Positions 52,651-60,956 of a stretch of DNA of 64,000 nucleotides are shown here, one piece after another. Source of the stretch: an uncultured Prevotella sp. (GTDB taxonomy: Bacteria > Bacteroidota > Bacteroidia > Bacteroidales > Bacteroidaceae); contig CAAGPV010000049.1 of the NCBI GenBank assembly GCA_900771975.1, positions 1 through 64,000 of the forward strand. Reading direction: 5' to 3'. The stretch's first letter is position 1. Each line of letters opens with the position of its first letter. The notes beneath the pieces are model-generated. The model saw nothing but the letters and a program-made list of their open reading frames with translations. It searched no databases and was not told the DNA's origin. A program made the translations under genes and the position numbers.

Positions 52651-52681
52651 CAAATATACAATTTAATTGTCGTTTGTCAAA
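52651..52681 (-). promoter_or_regulatory. Promoter of dapA
   Basis: On the minus strand TTTG (52678-52681), 19 bases, TATATTTG (52651-52658); the ATG follows 24 bases later. Confidence 0.8.
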
Positions 52682-52710
52682 GTAAGTGATACAAAAAATA
52701 AGCACTTCTA

Positions 52711-53637
52711 TCATCTTGAACCTATCCACAAGAACACCATACCCAACAAGACCAACGCTAAATCTACCGCTTTGGATTTTAGGTTGCGTTCATGAAAAAA
52801 CATTGCTCCGCAGAGAAAGGAAACAACGACACTACCTCGACGCACCATAGACACAATGGATATCATCGCTCCGGGCAGACTTAAAGCATAGAAATAGACA
52901 AAGTCGGCTGCAGAAAGGAATATACTTATCAGCACTATTCCCCAGTCCCATCGGAAATGGGTATTAAGTCGTTGGTTCACCTTTGAAGTCTTGGCAATGA
53001 CGAGCAAGGTAACTCCCATAAGCCCCATTTGGTAAAGGTTATACCAAGACTGTACAGCCATCCTGTCAAGACCAGCTCCGCCATCAGATGGACTTGCCAT
53101 CAGATACTTATCATACAGGCCACTTATAGCCCCAAGCACAGCGGCTATAACAATAAAGACAATCCAACGGTTGTGCTTGAAATCAAGTCCCTCCTTTTTG
53201 CCGCTTCGGCTCAACATCAAAAAGGACAAGACCGCCAAGAGCACACCAACCCATTGCCATAGATTGAGTTTTTCGCCAAACACCAGCAAAGCTCCCACCA
53301 AGACCATCACGGGTCGTGTGGCATTGATTGGGCCCACTATCGTCAAGGGCAAGTGCTTCATGCCGAAATAGCCAAACACCCAAGAAGACAACACGATAAC
53401 GCTCTTCAGAAGAATGTACTTATGCATCTCCCAACCGCCTGCACCAACATGGAAGACAGAGCCATCCAACAAATGGGAACCGGCTGAAAGTAGTATAAGT
53501 GGCAAGAAAATGAGTGACGAAAAAAATGTATTGAGAAAGAGAACTGGAAAGACAGCATTGCCCTCCAAAGCCTTTTTCTTAAACGAATCATAAAATCCCA
53601 GCAACGCTGCCGAAAGAAATGCTAATACCAACCACAT
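52711..53637 (-). CDS. EamA/DMT-family transporter
   Basis: A 308-residue inner-membrane protein with ten hydrophobic helices in two EamA halves (about 1-135 and 155-305), the drug/metabolite transporter layout. Motifs such as TRPVMVLVGALLVFGEKLNLWQWVGV, followed by the second-half VRRGSVVVSFLCGAMFFHERNLKSK, are typical. The substrate is unknown. It lies 20 bases after truA and shares its promoter. Confidence 0.87.
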   Translation of the reverse strand: MWLVLAFLSAALLGFYDSFKKKALEGNAVFPVLFLNTFFSSLIFLPLILLSAGSHLLDGSVFHVGAGGWEMHKYILLKSVIVLSSWVFGYFGMKHLPLTIVGPINATRPVMVLVGALLVFGEKLNLWQWVGVLLAVLSFLMLSRSGKKEGLDFKHNRWIVFIVIAAVLGAISGLYDKYLMASPSDGGAGLDRMAVQSWYNLYQMGLMGVTLLVIAKTSKVNQRLNTHFRWDWGIVLISIFLSAADFVYFYALSLPGAMISIVSMVRRGSVVVSFLCGAMFFHERNLKSKAVDLALVLLGMVFLWIGSR

Positions 53638-53657
53638 CTTTTTACCTAAATTTTATC

Positions 53658-54398
53658 TTAATATTTCACGTCCCACAAGAACAAAGCATTGCCTGGAACG
53701 CTTTCTCCAGCATCACTGCGCGACCCACTTTGCAACACTTGCTGAAAGCCGTCAAGACTTAGCCGGTGGCGACCTACCTCTACCAACGTACCTACAACTG
53801 CTCTCACCATATTACGCAGAAAGCGGTTGGCAGTTATGACAAACATCCATTGCCCGTCATCCTGATGAACAAAACGTGCCTCGCTGACCCGACAAACTGT
53901 AGTTGCACTGTCGGCTCCACTCTTACAAAAACAGGCAAAATCCTTCTCACCTAAAAGCAAAGAGGCTGCCTTTTGCATCAATGGAAAATCCAAATCATAA
54001 TGAACTTCCCACGCATAGTGGCGCAAAAATGGATTTTTGTGTTGATACAAGTAGTAATGGTAAGTGCGGCTGACCGCAGAAAACCGTGCATGCATTTCAT
54101 TGCTTACGGGGTATATCCTGTCAACGGATATATCACGAGGCAACAAGCGGTTGAGCCGATAAGCCAACTGCTGGCCATCCAAAGCTTTGTCACAATCAAA
54201 ATGAGCCACCATCAAACGGGCATGTACGCCCGCATCAGTACGCCCTGCGCCAACAACAGGCCACCCCTCCTTTCGACTGCCCAGTAAAAGACCAAGAGCT
54301 CGCTGCAGTTCTTCCTGCACAGAGTTGCCGTTGGGCTGGATTTGCCAACCGTGATAGGCGGTGCCATCATAAGAAAATGTGACAAAATATCGTTGCAT
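53658..54398 (-). CDS. truA: tRNA pseudouridine(38-40) synthase
   Basis: Isomerises uridines 38-40 in the anticodon stem-loop of many tRNAs. At 246 residues it is a typical TruA: FSYDGTAYHGWQ near the N-terminus, catalytic Asp55 in GAGRTDAGVHA, YRLNRLLPRDI, and FLRNMVRAVVGTLVEVG near the end. The ATG at 54398 follows eight bases after a -7 element that overlaps the comEC stop codon region. Confidence 0.96.
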   Translation of the reverse strand: MQRYFVTFSYDGTAYHGWQIQPNGNSVQEELQRALGLLLGSRKEGWPVVGAGRTDAGVHARLMVAHFDCDKALDGQQLAYRLNRLLPRDISVDRIYPVSNEMHARFSAVSRTYHYYLYQHKNPFLRHYAWEVHYDLDFPLMQKAASLLLGEKDFACFCKSGADSATTVCRVSEARFVHQDDGQWMFVITANRFLRNMVRAVVGTLVEVGRHRLSLDGFQQVLQSGSRSDAGESVPGNALFLWDVKY

Positions 54399-54406
54399 AA
54401 TGGGCG

Positions 54407-54438
54407 CAAAGTTACGAAATTATCTCATGGCGGACAAA
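54407..54438 (-). promoter_or_regulatory. Promoter of truA and the DMT transporter gene
   Basis: On the minus strand TTTG (54435-54438), 20 bases, TAACTTTG (54407-54414), placed within the 3' end of comEC. Confidence 0.75.
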
Positions 54439-55941
54439 AAATTGATGAAGGAAATAGAGACAAGCCAACACTACATACACAGCAAGAACTTGTCCAACCG
54501 ACCAATGAAGCTGACCGATACTTGAACCTGGTAAAGCCGCTATGTGGGCAAGAGCAGCATTTTGAAAACCAGCGACGTCAGAAAGAATATGTGACAAAAG
54601 TGTTTCTACAGGTTGAACCGGTGATAGTAGCAATAAGACGACAGTTCCATAAAGCAAAAAGGTAGCACATGGAATAGCTATAAAATTGGACAAGAGAAAA
54701 TAGCACGAGAACCTTCCAAAATAAAAAATCACCAAAGGAGCCGTTCCTATCTGCGCTGCCACCGATGTAGAGGCAAGTCCACAAACGGCTCGCAGCCAAC
54801 GATGGGCAAACAAAAAAGCCATCAACTTCGTCCCCAAGAACAAACGGGAGAAAAGCAAGATGGAAAAGACCGAAGCAAACGACAACTGAAAACTGATGTC
54901 ATAAAGGGTCATTGGATTGGTTGTCAGCAACAACACTCCTGCCAAAGACAACGTGTTTATCGACACAGAATTGCGTTGTAAGAGGGTGGCTATGGAACAC
55001 ACTGTCAACATTATGGCTGAACGCATCACCGAAGGACTCATCCCTACCATCACAACATATCCCCAAACAAAGGACAGTATGACAACTTGAGACAACCATT
55101 GCTTCCGCCATCCCATCATCAAGAAAGACAACAGAGTATAGATGATGCCCAAATGCAATCCAGAAAGAGCCAGAATATGCGAAGCTCCTGCCAACGAATA
55201 ATCGTCTTGAACCGATGGTAACAATTGGGATTTTTCACCTAAAACCATTGCCGCTATCACCGCATAGGCCTGCCCATCAAGCCCCGCCAACTGCAAACGT
55301 TCCAACAAATAATGCCTGAACCGCTTGGCCAACAATATCGTTCGCTGAACGGAAGAGAGGGAAGACAAATCGACTTCTGCTTCTTTCCACTGGTTGAAAT
55401 AGATGAAGGTTTGAGCCTTGTAACCGTGACAACGTAGCCAACGGGCATAATCAAAAGAACTGTTACAGTAATTGGAGGGGACAACCAGCAGGGATCGAGC
55501 TTTAATTCCCATACCTACCTGCAAACGCTTCCATCTGTTGTCAAGTGTGTCACGCAATATGCTGGCTTTCACCTTCAAACCATTCGCCCCGTCCATAAGC
55601 AAGAAGTCTGTTTGCACCACACGTCCGTGTACAACAGGTTCACTTGTTAAAACGGCACTGTAAGACACTTCGTGAGCTGGCAAATCGACCTGTGTATCCG
55701 CAATAGCACGAGACATGAGAAAACCACCAAGACACAAAAAGGTAGTCAAGACACCAAAAGCCTGAAGAAAAGGATACTTGGAAAGAAACAACGTAGAACA
55801 CAATGCCATCACCATCATCAGCAACCAAAACGACAAAGTTGGAAAAGCTTGCCCCAACAACAAGCCTACAACCAATGCTACAAAAACCTTTAGCAGAGGA
55901 TAGAGGGCATAAAAGCGGGATGTAACGTTCTGATTTTGCAT
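54412..55941 (-). CDS. ComEC/Rec2-family competence channel protein
   Basis: A 509-residue polytopic membrane protein related to the ComEC DNA-uptake channel. There are several N-terminal helices, an OB-fold-like loop region (about 90-190, LTSEPVVHGRVVQTDFLLMDG) and the competence domain with SHILALSGLHLGIIYTLLSF and MRSAIMLTVCSIATLL. The C-terminal metallo-beta-lactamase nuclease domain of Bacillus ComEC is missing, which is common in this phylum. The ATG at 55941 is used; an upstream start eight codons earlier lies in the promoter. Confidence 0.9.
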   Translation of the reverse strand: MQNQNVTSRFYALYPLLKVFVALVVGLLLGQAFPTLSFWLLMMVMALCSTLFLSKYPFLQAFGVLTTFLCLGGFLMSRAIADTQVDLPAHEVSYSAVLTSEPVVHGRVVQTDFLLMDGANGLKVKASILRDTLDNRWKRLQVGMGIKARSLLVVPSNYCNSSFDYARWLRCHGYKAQTFIYFNQWKEAEVDLSSLSSVQRTILLAKRFRHYLLERLQLAGLDGQAYAVIAAMVLGEKSQLLPSVQDDYSLAGASHILALSGLHLGIIYTLLSFLMMGWRKQWLSQVVILSFVWGYVVMVGMSPSVMRSAIMLTVCSIATLLQRNSVSINTLSLAGVLLLTTNPMTLYDISFQLSFASVFSILLFSRLFLGTKLMAFLFAHRWLRAVCGLASTSVAAQIGTAPLVIFYFGRFSCYFLLSNFIAIPCATFLLYGTVVLLLLSPVQPVETLLSHILSDVAGFQNAALAHIAALPGSSIGQLHWSVGQVLAVYVVLACLYFLHQFFVRHEIIS

Positions 55942-55954
55942 AGATAATCGGTTA

Positions 55955-55985
55955 CAAACATACAAATTTTAATATAATCCCACAA
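55955..55985 (-). promoter_or_regulatory. Promoter of comEC
   Basis: Minus-strand TATGTTTG (55955-55962) with TTGT at the 19-base spacing (55982-55985); leader of about a dozen bases. Confidence 0.6.
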
Positions 55986-56005
55986 GATAATAGAAAATAA
56001 TTGAG

Positions 56006-56013
56006 TATTTTTG
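56006..56013 (+). promoter_or_regulatory. -7 element of the M6 metalloprotease gene
   Basis: TATTTTTG, 26 bases before the ATG at 56040; no -33 match at the usual spacing. Confidence 0.5.
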
Positions 56014-56039
56014 CAGAAATAAATAACAACTAAAAAGAT

Positions 56040-57794
56040 ATGAAACGTTTATTATCAACCTTATGGCTTTTACTTTGTGTTGTTGCTATATGGGCTGCAA
56101 AAGCAAACGGTGAACCCGTCACCATCACCCAGCCTGACGGTACACAACTCACAGTGGTTCTTCATGGCGACGAGAATGTCAACTGGTACACAACCCTTGA
56201 CGGGGTTCTGCTGGTTCAACAAAACCGTGCTTATTATATCGCCAAGGTTTCTGACGATGGAACACTCGCTGCAACAACTTTGTTAGCCCACTCGCCCTTG
56301 CAAAGAAACAATTTGGAAAAAGCGGCTATTGCAGCACAAGACTATGTAGCTTTCCAACAACAATTTGTTCAAAAAGAAGCTCCAGTCAACAAAATCAGTG
56401 TTGACCCCAACCCACAAAACCATTATTTTCCCCACACAGGAGCGCCTAAAGCACTTGTTCTGCTGGTAGAATTTAGTGACACAACGTTCTCTTTGGCAGA
56501 CCCGAAAGCAAGTTTCGAGCAATATCTGAACGGAGAAGGACGCCCCACTAACTTAGGAGGAAGAGAAGACCTCAACTATAAAAGCGTGAAACAATATTTT
56601 AGCGACATGAGCAACGGCACTTTTACGCCTGTGTTCGACGTCAAAGGGGTATATCATCTTGCCCATCCATTGGCCTATTATGGGGAAGGAAAGAGCGACC
56701 ATATCGAGCGCTTGATTCCCGATGCTTGCCAAGCTGCAGTCAATGCAGGAGTAGACTTTTCTGAATATGACGCTGACAACGACGGATATGTAGACCTCGT
56801 TTATGTCATTTACGCAGGCTATTCGGCAAGCATTTCCGGAAACTCCACCGATTGTATTTGGCCCAAGTCCGGCACAACGAATGGAGGTACATACAACGGA
56901 AAGAAGGTTTTCCGCTATGGAGTAAACAACGAGCTAAATGGGTATCCCGGTTGTTATGCATCGGAACCTCACAAGCGCATCAATGGCTTGGGATTGTTTG
57001 TTCACGAATTCTCACACACTATGGGCCTACCTGACCTATATGCAACTTCGGGGTCAACCGGTGACGGTGAAAACAATCAGGGAATGGAATACTGGGATGT
57101 GATGGACGGTGGCGAATATGTCAACAATGGCCACTACCCTACGGCATATACCGCTTGGGAGCGGGAAGTCTTAGGGTGGTTTAGCCCAGACACACTTACC
57201 GACACGCTCGCTGTCGAACAACTTGCCCCTATCGATTATGGCGGAAAAGCATTTAAGATATTCAATGGCGACACCCAAGAGTATGTCATGGTGCAAAACA
57301 TACAGCAAGCAGGATGGAACAGCAAGTTGCCAGGACACGGTCTTTTGGCTTATCGGGTGAACTATCAGAGATCTACTGTCAACGTAGGGGACAGACCCAA
57401 CAACACTAAAGGACAACCCCAAATAGTTGTATTGGCAGCTGACGGAATGCTGAAAGCCGCCTCACAATGTAGCTCACGCGATGAATATTATACAGAATTG
57501 GCAGGCGACCCTTATCCCGGGACAACTGGTTGTGACAGCGTTTCATTTGAAATGACAGACCATTCTATTTTGAACAAACCCCTTGTCGACATCAACGAAA
57601 GCGAAGAAGGCTATATCCGCTTCGATTTCTTGGGAAAGAAAACCATTGTTGACAACATTTCAACAATTACATCGGAAACTGACAACCGCACAAGCAATAA
57701 TATCTATACGCTCGACGGACGCTACATGGGCAACCGAATAGAGAACCTGCCTAAAGGCATCTACCTCTATAAAGGTAAAAAACTAGTGAAATAA
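56040..57794 (+). CDS. M6-family secreted metalloprotease with T9SS-type C-terminal tail
   Basis: A 584-residue zinc endopeptidase (immune-inhibitor-A-like). Signal peptide 1-19; an N-terminal propeptide-like region (20-135); M6 catalytic domain starting at KALVLLVEFSD with zinc site HEFSHTMGLPD (His322, His326, Asp332) and a downstream MDGG turn; a beta-rich C-terminal region; and a short end NNIYTLDGRYMGNRIENLPKGIYLYKGKKLVK-like tail, the pattern of type IX secretion sorting signals in Prevotella and relatives. It is likely cell-surface or secreted and may be a virulence or nutrition protease. Confidence 0.9.
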   Translation: MKRLLSTLWLLLCVVAIWAAKANGEPVTITQPDGTQLTVVLHGDENVNWYTTLDGVLLVQQNRAYYIAKVSDDGTLAATTLLAHSPLQRNNLEKAAIAAQDYVAFQQQFVQKEAPVNKISVDPNPQNHYFPHTGAPKALVLLVEFSDTTFSLADPKASFEQYLNGEGRPTNLGGREDLNYKSVKQYFSDMSNGTFTPVFDVKGVYHLAHPLAYYGEGKSDHIERLIPDACQAAVNAGVDFSEYDADNDGYVDLVYVIYAGYSASISGNSTDCIWPKSGTTNGGTYNGKKVFRYGVNNELNGYPGCYASEPHKRINGLGLFVHEFSHTMGLPDLYATSGSTGDGENNQGMEYWDVMDGGEYVNNGHYPTAYTAWEREVLGWFSPDTLTDTLAVEQLAPIDYGGKAFKIFNGDTQEYVMVQNIQQAGWNSKLPGHGLLAYRVNYQRSTVNVGDRPNNTKGQPQIVVLAADGMLKAASQCSSRDEYYTELAGDPYPGTTGCDSVSFEMTDHSILNKPLVDINESEEGYIRFDFLGKKTIVDNISTITSETDNRTSNNIYTLDGRYMGNRIENLPKGIYLYKGKKLVK

Positions 57795-57805
57795 AGCATC
57801 CAAAG

Positions 57806-57824
57806 AAGTCGTAGAAAACGACTT
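57806..57824 (+). terminator. Small hairpin after the M6 protease gene
   Basis: AAGTCGT/ACGACTT with a five-base loop, 11 bases after the stop codon; first of two tandem hairpins. Confidence 0.5.
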
Positions 57825-57833
57825 ATACAATGA

Positions 57834-57869
57834 AGAGGGGCTATGCAATTGATATTGCATAGCCCCTCT
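57834..57869. terminator. Bidirectional terminator between M6 protease and rny
   Basis: A perfect 16-bp stem (57834-57849 with 57854-57869) and four-base loop between convergent genes; the plus side continues GAAATATTTTA. Confidence 0.8.
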
Positions 57870-57891
57870 GAAATATTTTAAGGTTCGGGGC

Positions 57892-59424
57892 TTACTTGGC
57901 GTAGGCAACCGAACGGGTTTCACGAATAACAGTAATCCTAACTTGTCCGGGATAGGTCATTTCGTTTTGTATCTTCGTTGCGATTTCACTTGAAAGCTTT
58001 TCACTCTCGGCATCATCCATCTTGTCAGCACCCACAATGACACGTAATTCACGGCCAGCCTGAATAGCATAGGTCTTGGTAACGCCAGGATAGCTCATGG
58101 CAATGGCTTCAAGGTCGTTCAATCGCTTGATGTAAGCTTCTACAATCTCACGGCGAGCACCTGGACGAGCACCACTAATGGCATCGCAAACCTGTACTAT
58201 AGGAGCTATCATGGTGGTCATCTCTTCCTCATCGTGGTGAGCCGCAATAGCATTTACAATCTCCGGCTTTTCTTTATACTTCTCTGCTATCTTTGCTCCA
58301 TAGAGTGCGTGCGGCAGATCAGTTTCCTCGTCTGGCACCTTTCCTATGTCATGCAGCAAACCAGCTCGCTTGGCTTTCTTCGGATTCAAGCCCAACTCGG
58401 CAGCCATCACAGCACACAAATTGGCAGTTTCACGTGCATGTTGCAAAAGGTTTTGTCCATAAGAAGAACGATATTTCATCTTACCTATAATGCGAATGAG
58501 TTCGGGATGTAACCCATGAATGCCCAAATCAATGGCTGTCCGCTTTCCGGTTTCAACAATTTCGTTATCCAATTGCTTTTTCACTTTCGCTACCACTTCC
58601 TCTATGCGAGCAGGGTGGATGCGACCGTCTGAAACCAATTGATGCAATGCCAAGCGACAAGTTTCACGACGAATCGGGTCAAAGGCACTTATCACAATGG
58701 CTTCGGGGGTGTCATCAACCACAATCTCCACTCCTGTAGCTGCTTCCAAGGCACGGATGTTGCGACCTTCACGACCGATAATGCGGCCTTTCACCTCATC
58801 GTTGTCAATATGGAAGACACTCACAGAGTTTTCGATGGCAGTTTCTGTAGCTACACGTTGTATAGTTTTAATAACTATCTTCTTGGCTTCCTGATTGGCA
58901 TTAAGCTTTGCTTCATCGATAATTTCATTGACATAACTTGCAGCATCAAGTTTCGCCTTGTCCTTCAAGCTCTCAACTAACCTGTTTTTAGCCTCTTCTG
59001 CAGAAAGGCCGGAAAGCTCTTCCAGCTTTACACGTTCCTGTTCTTGCATCTTTACAAGTTCTTCTTGCTTTACTTGCAGGAGCTTGTTCTCATTATCAAT
59101 ACGTTGTTGCAATTTGTCAACCTCTTGTTTACGACGGTTTAATTCATCCTGACGCTGGTTGAGTGTGAGTTCACGTTGCTTTAAACGATTTTCTCCCTGC
59201 TGGATTTTCTGGTTGCGTTGTTGGGATTCTTTCTCGAGTTCACTTTTCTTGTTTAGGAACTTTTCTTTTACTTCCAACAACTTTTTCTCTTTGAGAACTT
59301 CGGCATCTTTTTCTGCCTTGTCCATCAATTCACGGTATTTGCCAGTGAGCACATACCGAAATATTAAAAAGCCAACGACTCCTCCGACAAGCAGAGCAGC
59401 CACGGCAATAACAACATATAACAT
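57892..59424 (-). CDS. rny: Ribonuclease Y
   Basis: Membrane-anchored endoribonuclease that starts mRNA decay. The 510-residue protein has an N-terminal TM helix (4-26), a long coiled coil (about 30-140, rich in Glu, Lys and Gln), a KH domain (about 200-265, IIGREGRNIRALEAATGVEIVVDDTPEA-type sequence) and an HD domain with HARETANLCAVMAAELG and LLHDIGKVPDEE, where HD coordinates metal. It lies 30 bases after zapA. The genome also has RNase E/G (15669), so both classes of decay-initiating nuclease are present. Confidence 0.97.
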   Translation of the reverse strand: MLYVVIAVAALLVGGVVGFLIFRYVLTGKYRELMDKAEKDAEVLKEKKLLEVKEKFLNKKSELEKESQQRNQKIQQGENRLKQRELTLNQRQDELNRRKQEVDKLQQRIDNENKLLQVKQEELVKMQEQERVKLEELSGLSAEEAKNRLVESLKDKAKLDAASYVNEIIDEAKLNANQEAKKIVIKTIQRVATETAIENSVSVFHIDNDEVKGRIIGREGRNIRALEAATGVEIVVDDTPEAIVISAFDPIRRETCRLALHQLVSDGRIHPARIEEVVAKVKKQLDNEIVETGKRTAIDLGIHGLHPELIRIIGKMKYRSSYGQNLLQHARETANLCAVMAAELGLNPKKAKRAGLLHDIGKVPDEETDLPHALYGAKIAEKYKEKPEIVNAIAAHHDEEEMTTMIAPIVQVCDAISGARPGARREIVEAYIKRLNDLEAIAMSYPGVTKTYAIQAGRELRVIVGADKMDDAESEKLSSEIATKIQNEMTYPGQVRITVIRETRSVAYAK

Positions 59425-59454
59425 ATTTTTAATTCAAATTTATTAATATTCTCT

Positions 59455-59745
59455 TCACTTTAACGCATCTTCAATCTCCGAAGTGAGTTTGCCGAGAATA
59501 TCACTAAAGGGTGCCGTATCGTTTCGGTCCAGCTCTTTTTCATAATAAAGGGCTATTTCTATAAGGGCCATATAAAGTATTTCCTTATCGCTTTTCTTAC
59601 CTTTAAAAACGCTTGAATAGGCATTTACTCTATCAGTAATTAGTTTTGCAGCATTACGATAGTACACTTCATCGCTCCGATCAATGTTAATAGACATATC
59701 GGTATCATATACATGAAGTCTTATATGTAGCTTATCTTCTGCCAT
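59455..59745 (-). CDS. zapA: Cell division protein ZapA
   Basis: A 96-residue protein that cross-links FtsZ filaments at the division septum. It has the N-terminal beta-hairpin KLHIRLHVYDTDMSINI, the RNAAKLITDRVNAY helix and a C-terminal coiled-coil helix KEILYMALIEIALYYEKE. The first start ATG at 59745 lies ten bases after a coiled-coil gene, and rny follows, the same order as in other Bacteroidetes I recall. Confidence 0.88.
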   Translation of the reverse strand: MAEDKLHIRLHVYDTDMSINIDRSDEVYYRNAAKLITDRVNAYSSVFKGKKSDKEILYMALIEIALYYEKELDRNDTAPFSDILGKLTSEIEDALK

Positions 59746-59755
59746 TCATCTCGGG

Positions 59756-60049
59756 TTATTTCTCACTCAGTAGAGTGATGCATTTATTAACGTCGCGAAT
59801 AAGTTTGGCCAATCGTTTCTGGGCGCCTTCCATATCGCCGTTGGATATTTCGATCATTCTTGCCATCTTGAGCGACTGATAATCGTTGTCTGCCTGTTGC
59901 AACTTAGATTTAAGATTTGCAATCTCACGATCACGCTCGTCTACCATCTCATAAAGGCTAACATTTTCCTCCTTCATTTGCCGATAATGGAGAATCATCT
60001 GCCTCACACGGGTCGTAAACTTATTGAGTGTTTCCTCGTTCGCAGTCAT
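59756..60049 (-). CDS. Short coiled-coil protein next to zapA
   Basis: A 97-residue protein predicted almost wholly helical, with a heptad-rich segment at about 22-66 (MKEENVSLYEMVDERDREIANLKSKLQQ region). I do not recognise a named family. The position directly upstream of zapA and its ZapB-like size and coiled coil make a divisome partner plausible, but this is inference. It is first in the transcript with a consensus promoter 21 bases upstream. Confidence 0.75.
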   Translation of the reverse strand: MTANEETLNKFTTRVRQMILHYRQMKEENVSLYEMVDERDREIANLKSKLQQADNDYQSLKMARMIEISNGDMEGAQKRLAKLIRDVNKCITLLSEK

Positions 60050-60069
60050 ACAATTGGTTATTTAGGCTA

Positions 60070-60100
60070 CAAATTTAGTTGAATTTTCTGAGACCACCAA
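60070..60100 (-). promoter_or_regulatory. Promoter of the coiled-coil/zapA/rny operon
   Basis: On the minus strand TTGG (60097-60100), 19 bases, TAAATTTG (60070-60077), 20 bases before the ATG. Confidence 0.8.
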
Positions 60101-60138
60101 ATTCTTCGTCTGATTTTTACATATTGACTATTAGGCCG

Positions 60139-60774
60139 TTACTTCTTATCCAATTGCTCTTCTGCCGGCTTTGGCTCTTTCTTGGCAAGCATCACCACCT
60201 GATAAACAAAGTCAGTAATCCATTTTTGGGAGAAACCTAAGCGAGCATTATATTGACGTAATGAAGCTACGGTTTTCAAAACGCCAGCATCACTGAAGTC
60301 GTTTTTTGTAAAAATGTCGTTAACCGTTTTCTCCGTCATGGTGTAAATCACTTTCTTGAATATACCAGGCATTCTAAGCTTAAACTTCATAAGATTGCCC
60401 ACAAGCATCATCAAATCTTGTGTAAATCCCTGAAATTGGAAAAGATAAGGTTGCATATCTTGCAACTTCTTGCAGTTTTTCTTAAGGCTTTGGTCTATCT
60501 CTGCAAAAAAATCATCATCTGTTTTGTACATTTCTTTCATCATCTTTTTGCAATGAGCCTTTTCGCCAACGCCCAATTTGTTGTTAACGGTTTTCACATG
60601 AAGCGTGGTCTTGAAAACACGCAAGTCAGGTAGCATAGCCAAGTTAGTAATACCCAAACGGGTAGCTATGGCAGCCTGAAAATATACACGGACGAGAGTC
60701 ATATAATCTTGCATTCCGCCGACTTTCTCTGAAGACGCTTGTTGTTTGCCGAACAATTTAGATATTATTCCCAT
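60139..60774 (-). CDS. Conserved hypothetical helical protein
   Basis: A 211-residue soluble-looking protein, mostly helical and basic, starting MGIISKLFGKQ with no clear signal peptide. The middle has KKMMKEMYKTDDDFFAEIDQSLKK and LMMLVGNLMKFKLRMP; the C-terminal tail KKEPKPAEEQLDKK is charged. I do not recognise a domain, though proteins like it seem to occur across Bacteroidales. A -7 element TAACTTTG lies at 60831-60838, giving a leader of about 55 bases. No function is proposed. Confidence 0.75.
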   Translation of the reverse strand: MGIISKLFGKQQASSEKVGGMQDYMTLVRVYFQAAIATRLGITNLAMLPDLRVFKTTLHVKTVNNKLGVGEKAHCKKMMKEMYKTDDDFFAEIDQSLKKNCKKLQDMQPYLFQFQGFTQDLMMLVGNLMKFKLRMPGIFKKVIYTMTEKTVNDIFTKNDFSDAGVLKTVASLRQYNARLGFSQKWITDFVYQVVMLAKKEPKPAEEQLDKK

Positions 60775-60830
60775 TGTTTTGTAAAGATTTTTAACTGTTA
60801 AAACGTAATTGTCACGTTATTTTTCATGCG

Positions 60831-60838
60831 CAAAGTTA
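60831..60838 (-). promoter_or_regulatory. -7 element of the 60139-60774 gene
   Basis: Minus-strand TAACTTTG; no -33 at the normal spacing. Confidence 0.5.
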
Positions 60839-60913
60839 CGAATTTATTGCAAAAATGACATTGATAGATAAAAGATTTTTAGATATTACATCCACACTTT
60901 CAACTTTTATTCA

Positions 60914-60921
60914 TACCTTTG
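60914..60921 (+). promoter_or_regulatory. -7 element of the exopolysaccharide locus
   Basis: TACCTTTG, 35 bases before the ATG at 60957. A conserved -33 element is not visible, so an activator or antiterminator may be involved. Confidence 0.5.
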
Positions 60922-60956
60922 CATTGTTTAAACTAAAAATAAATATAAGACTATCG

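Noticed and set aside
59425..60138. 6S RNA near zapA, as in Proteobacteria
   Set aside because: The gaps around zapA are 30 and 10 bases and the spacer upstream of the coiled-coil gene is only 89 bases, too short for a 6S RNA gene.
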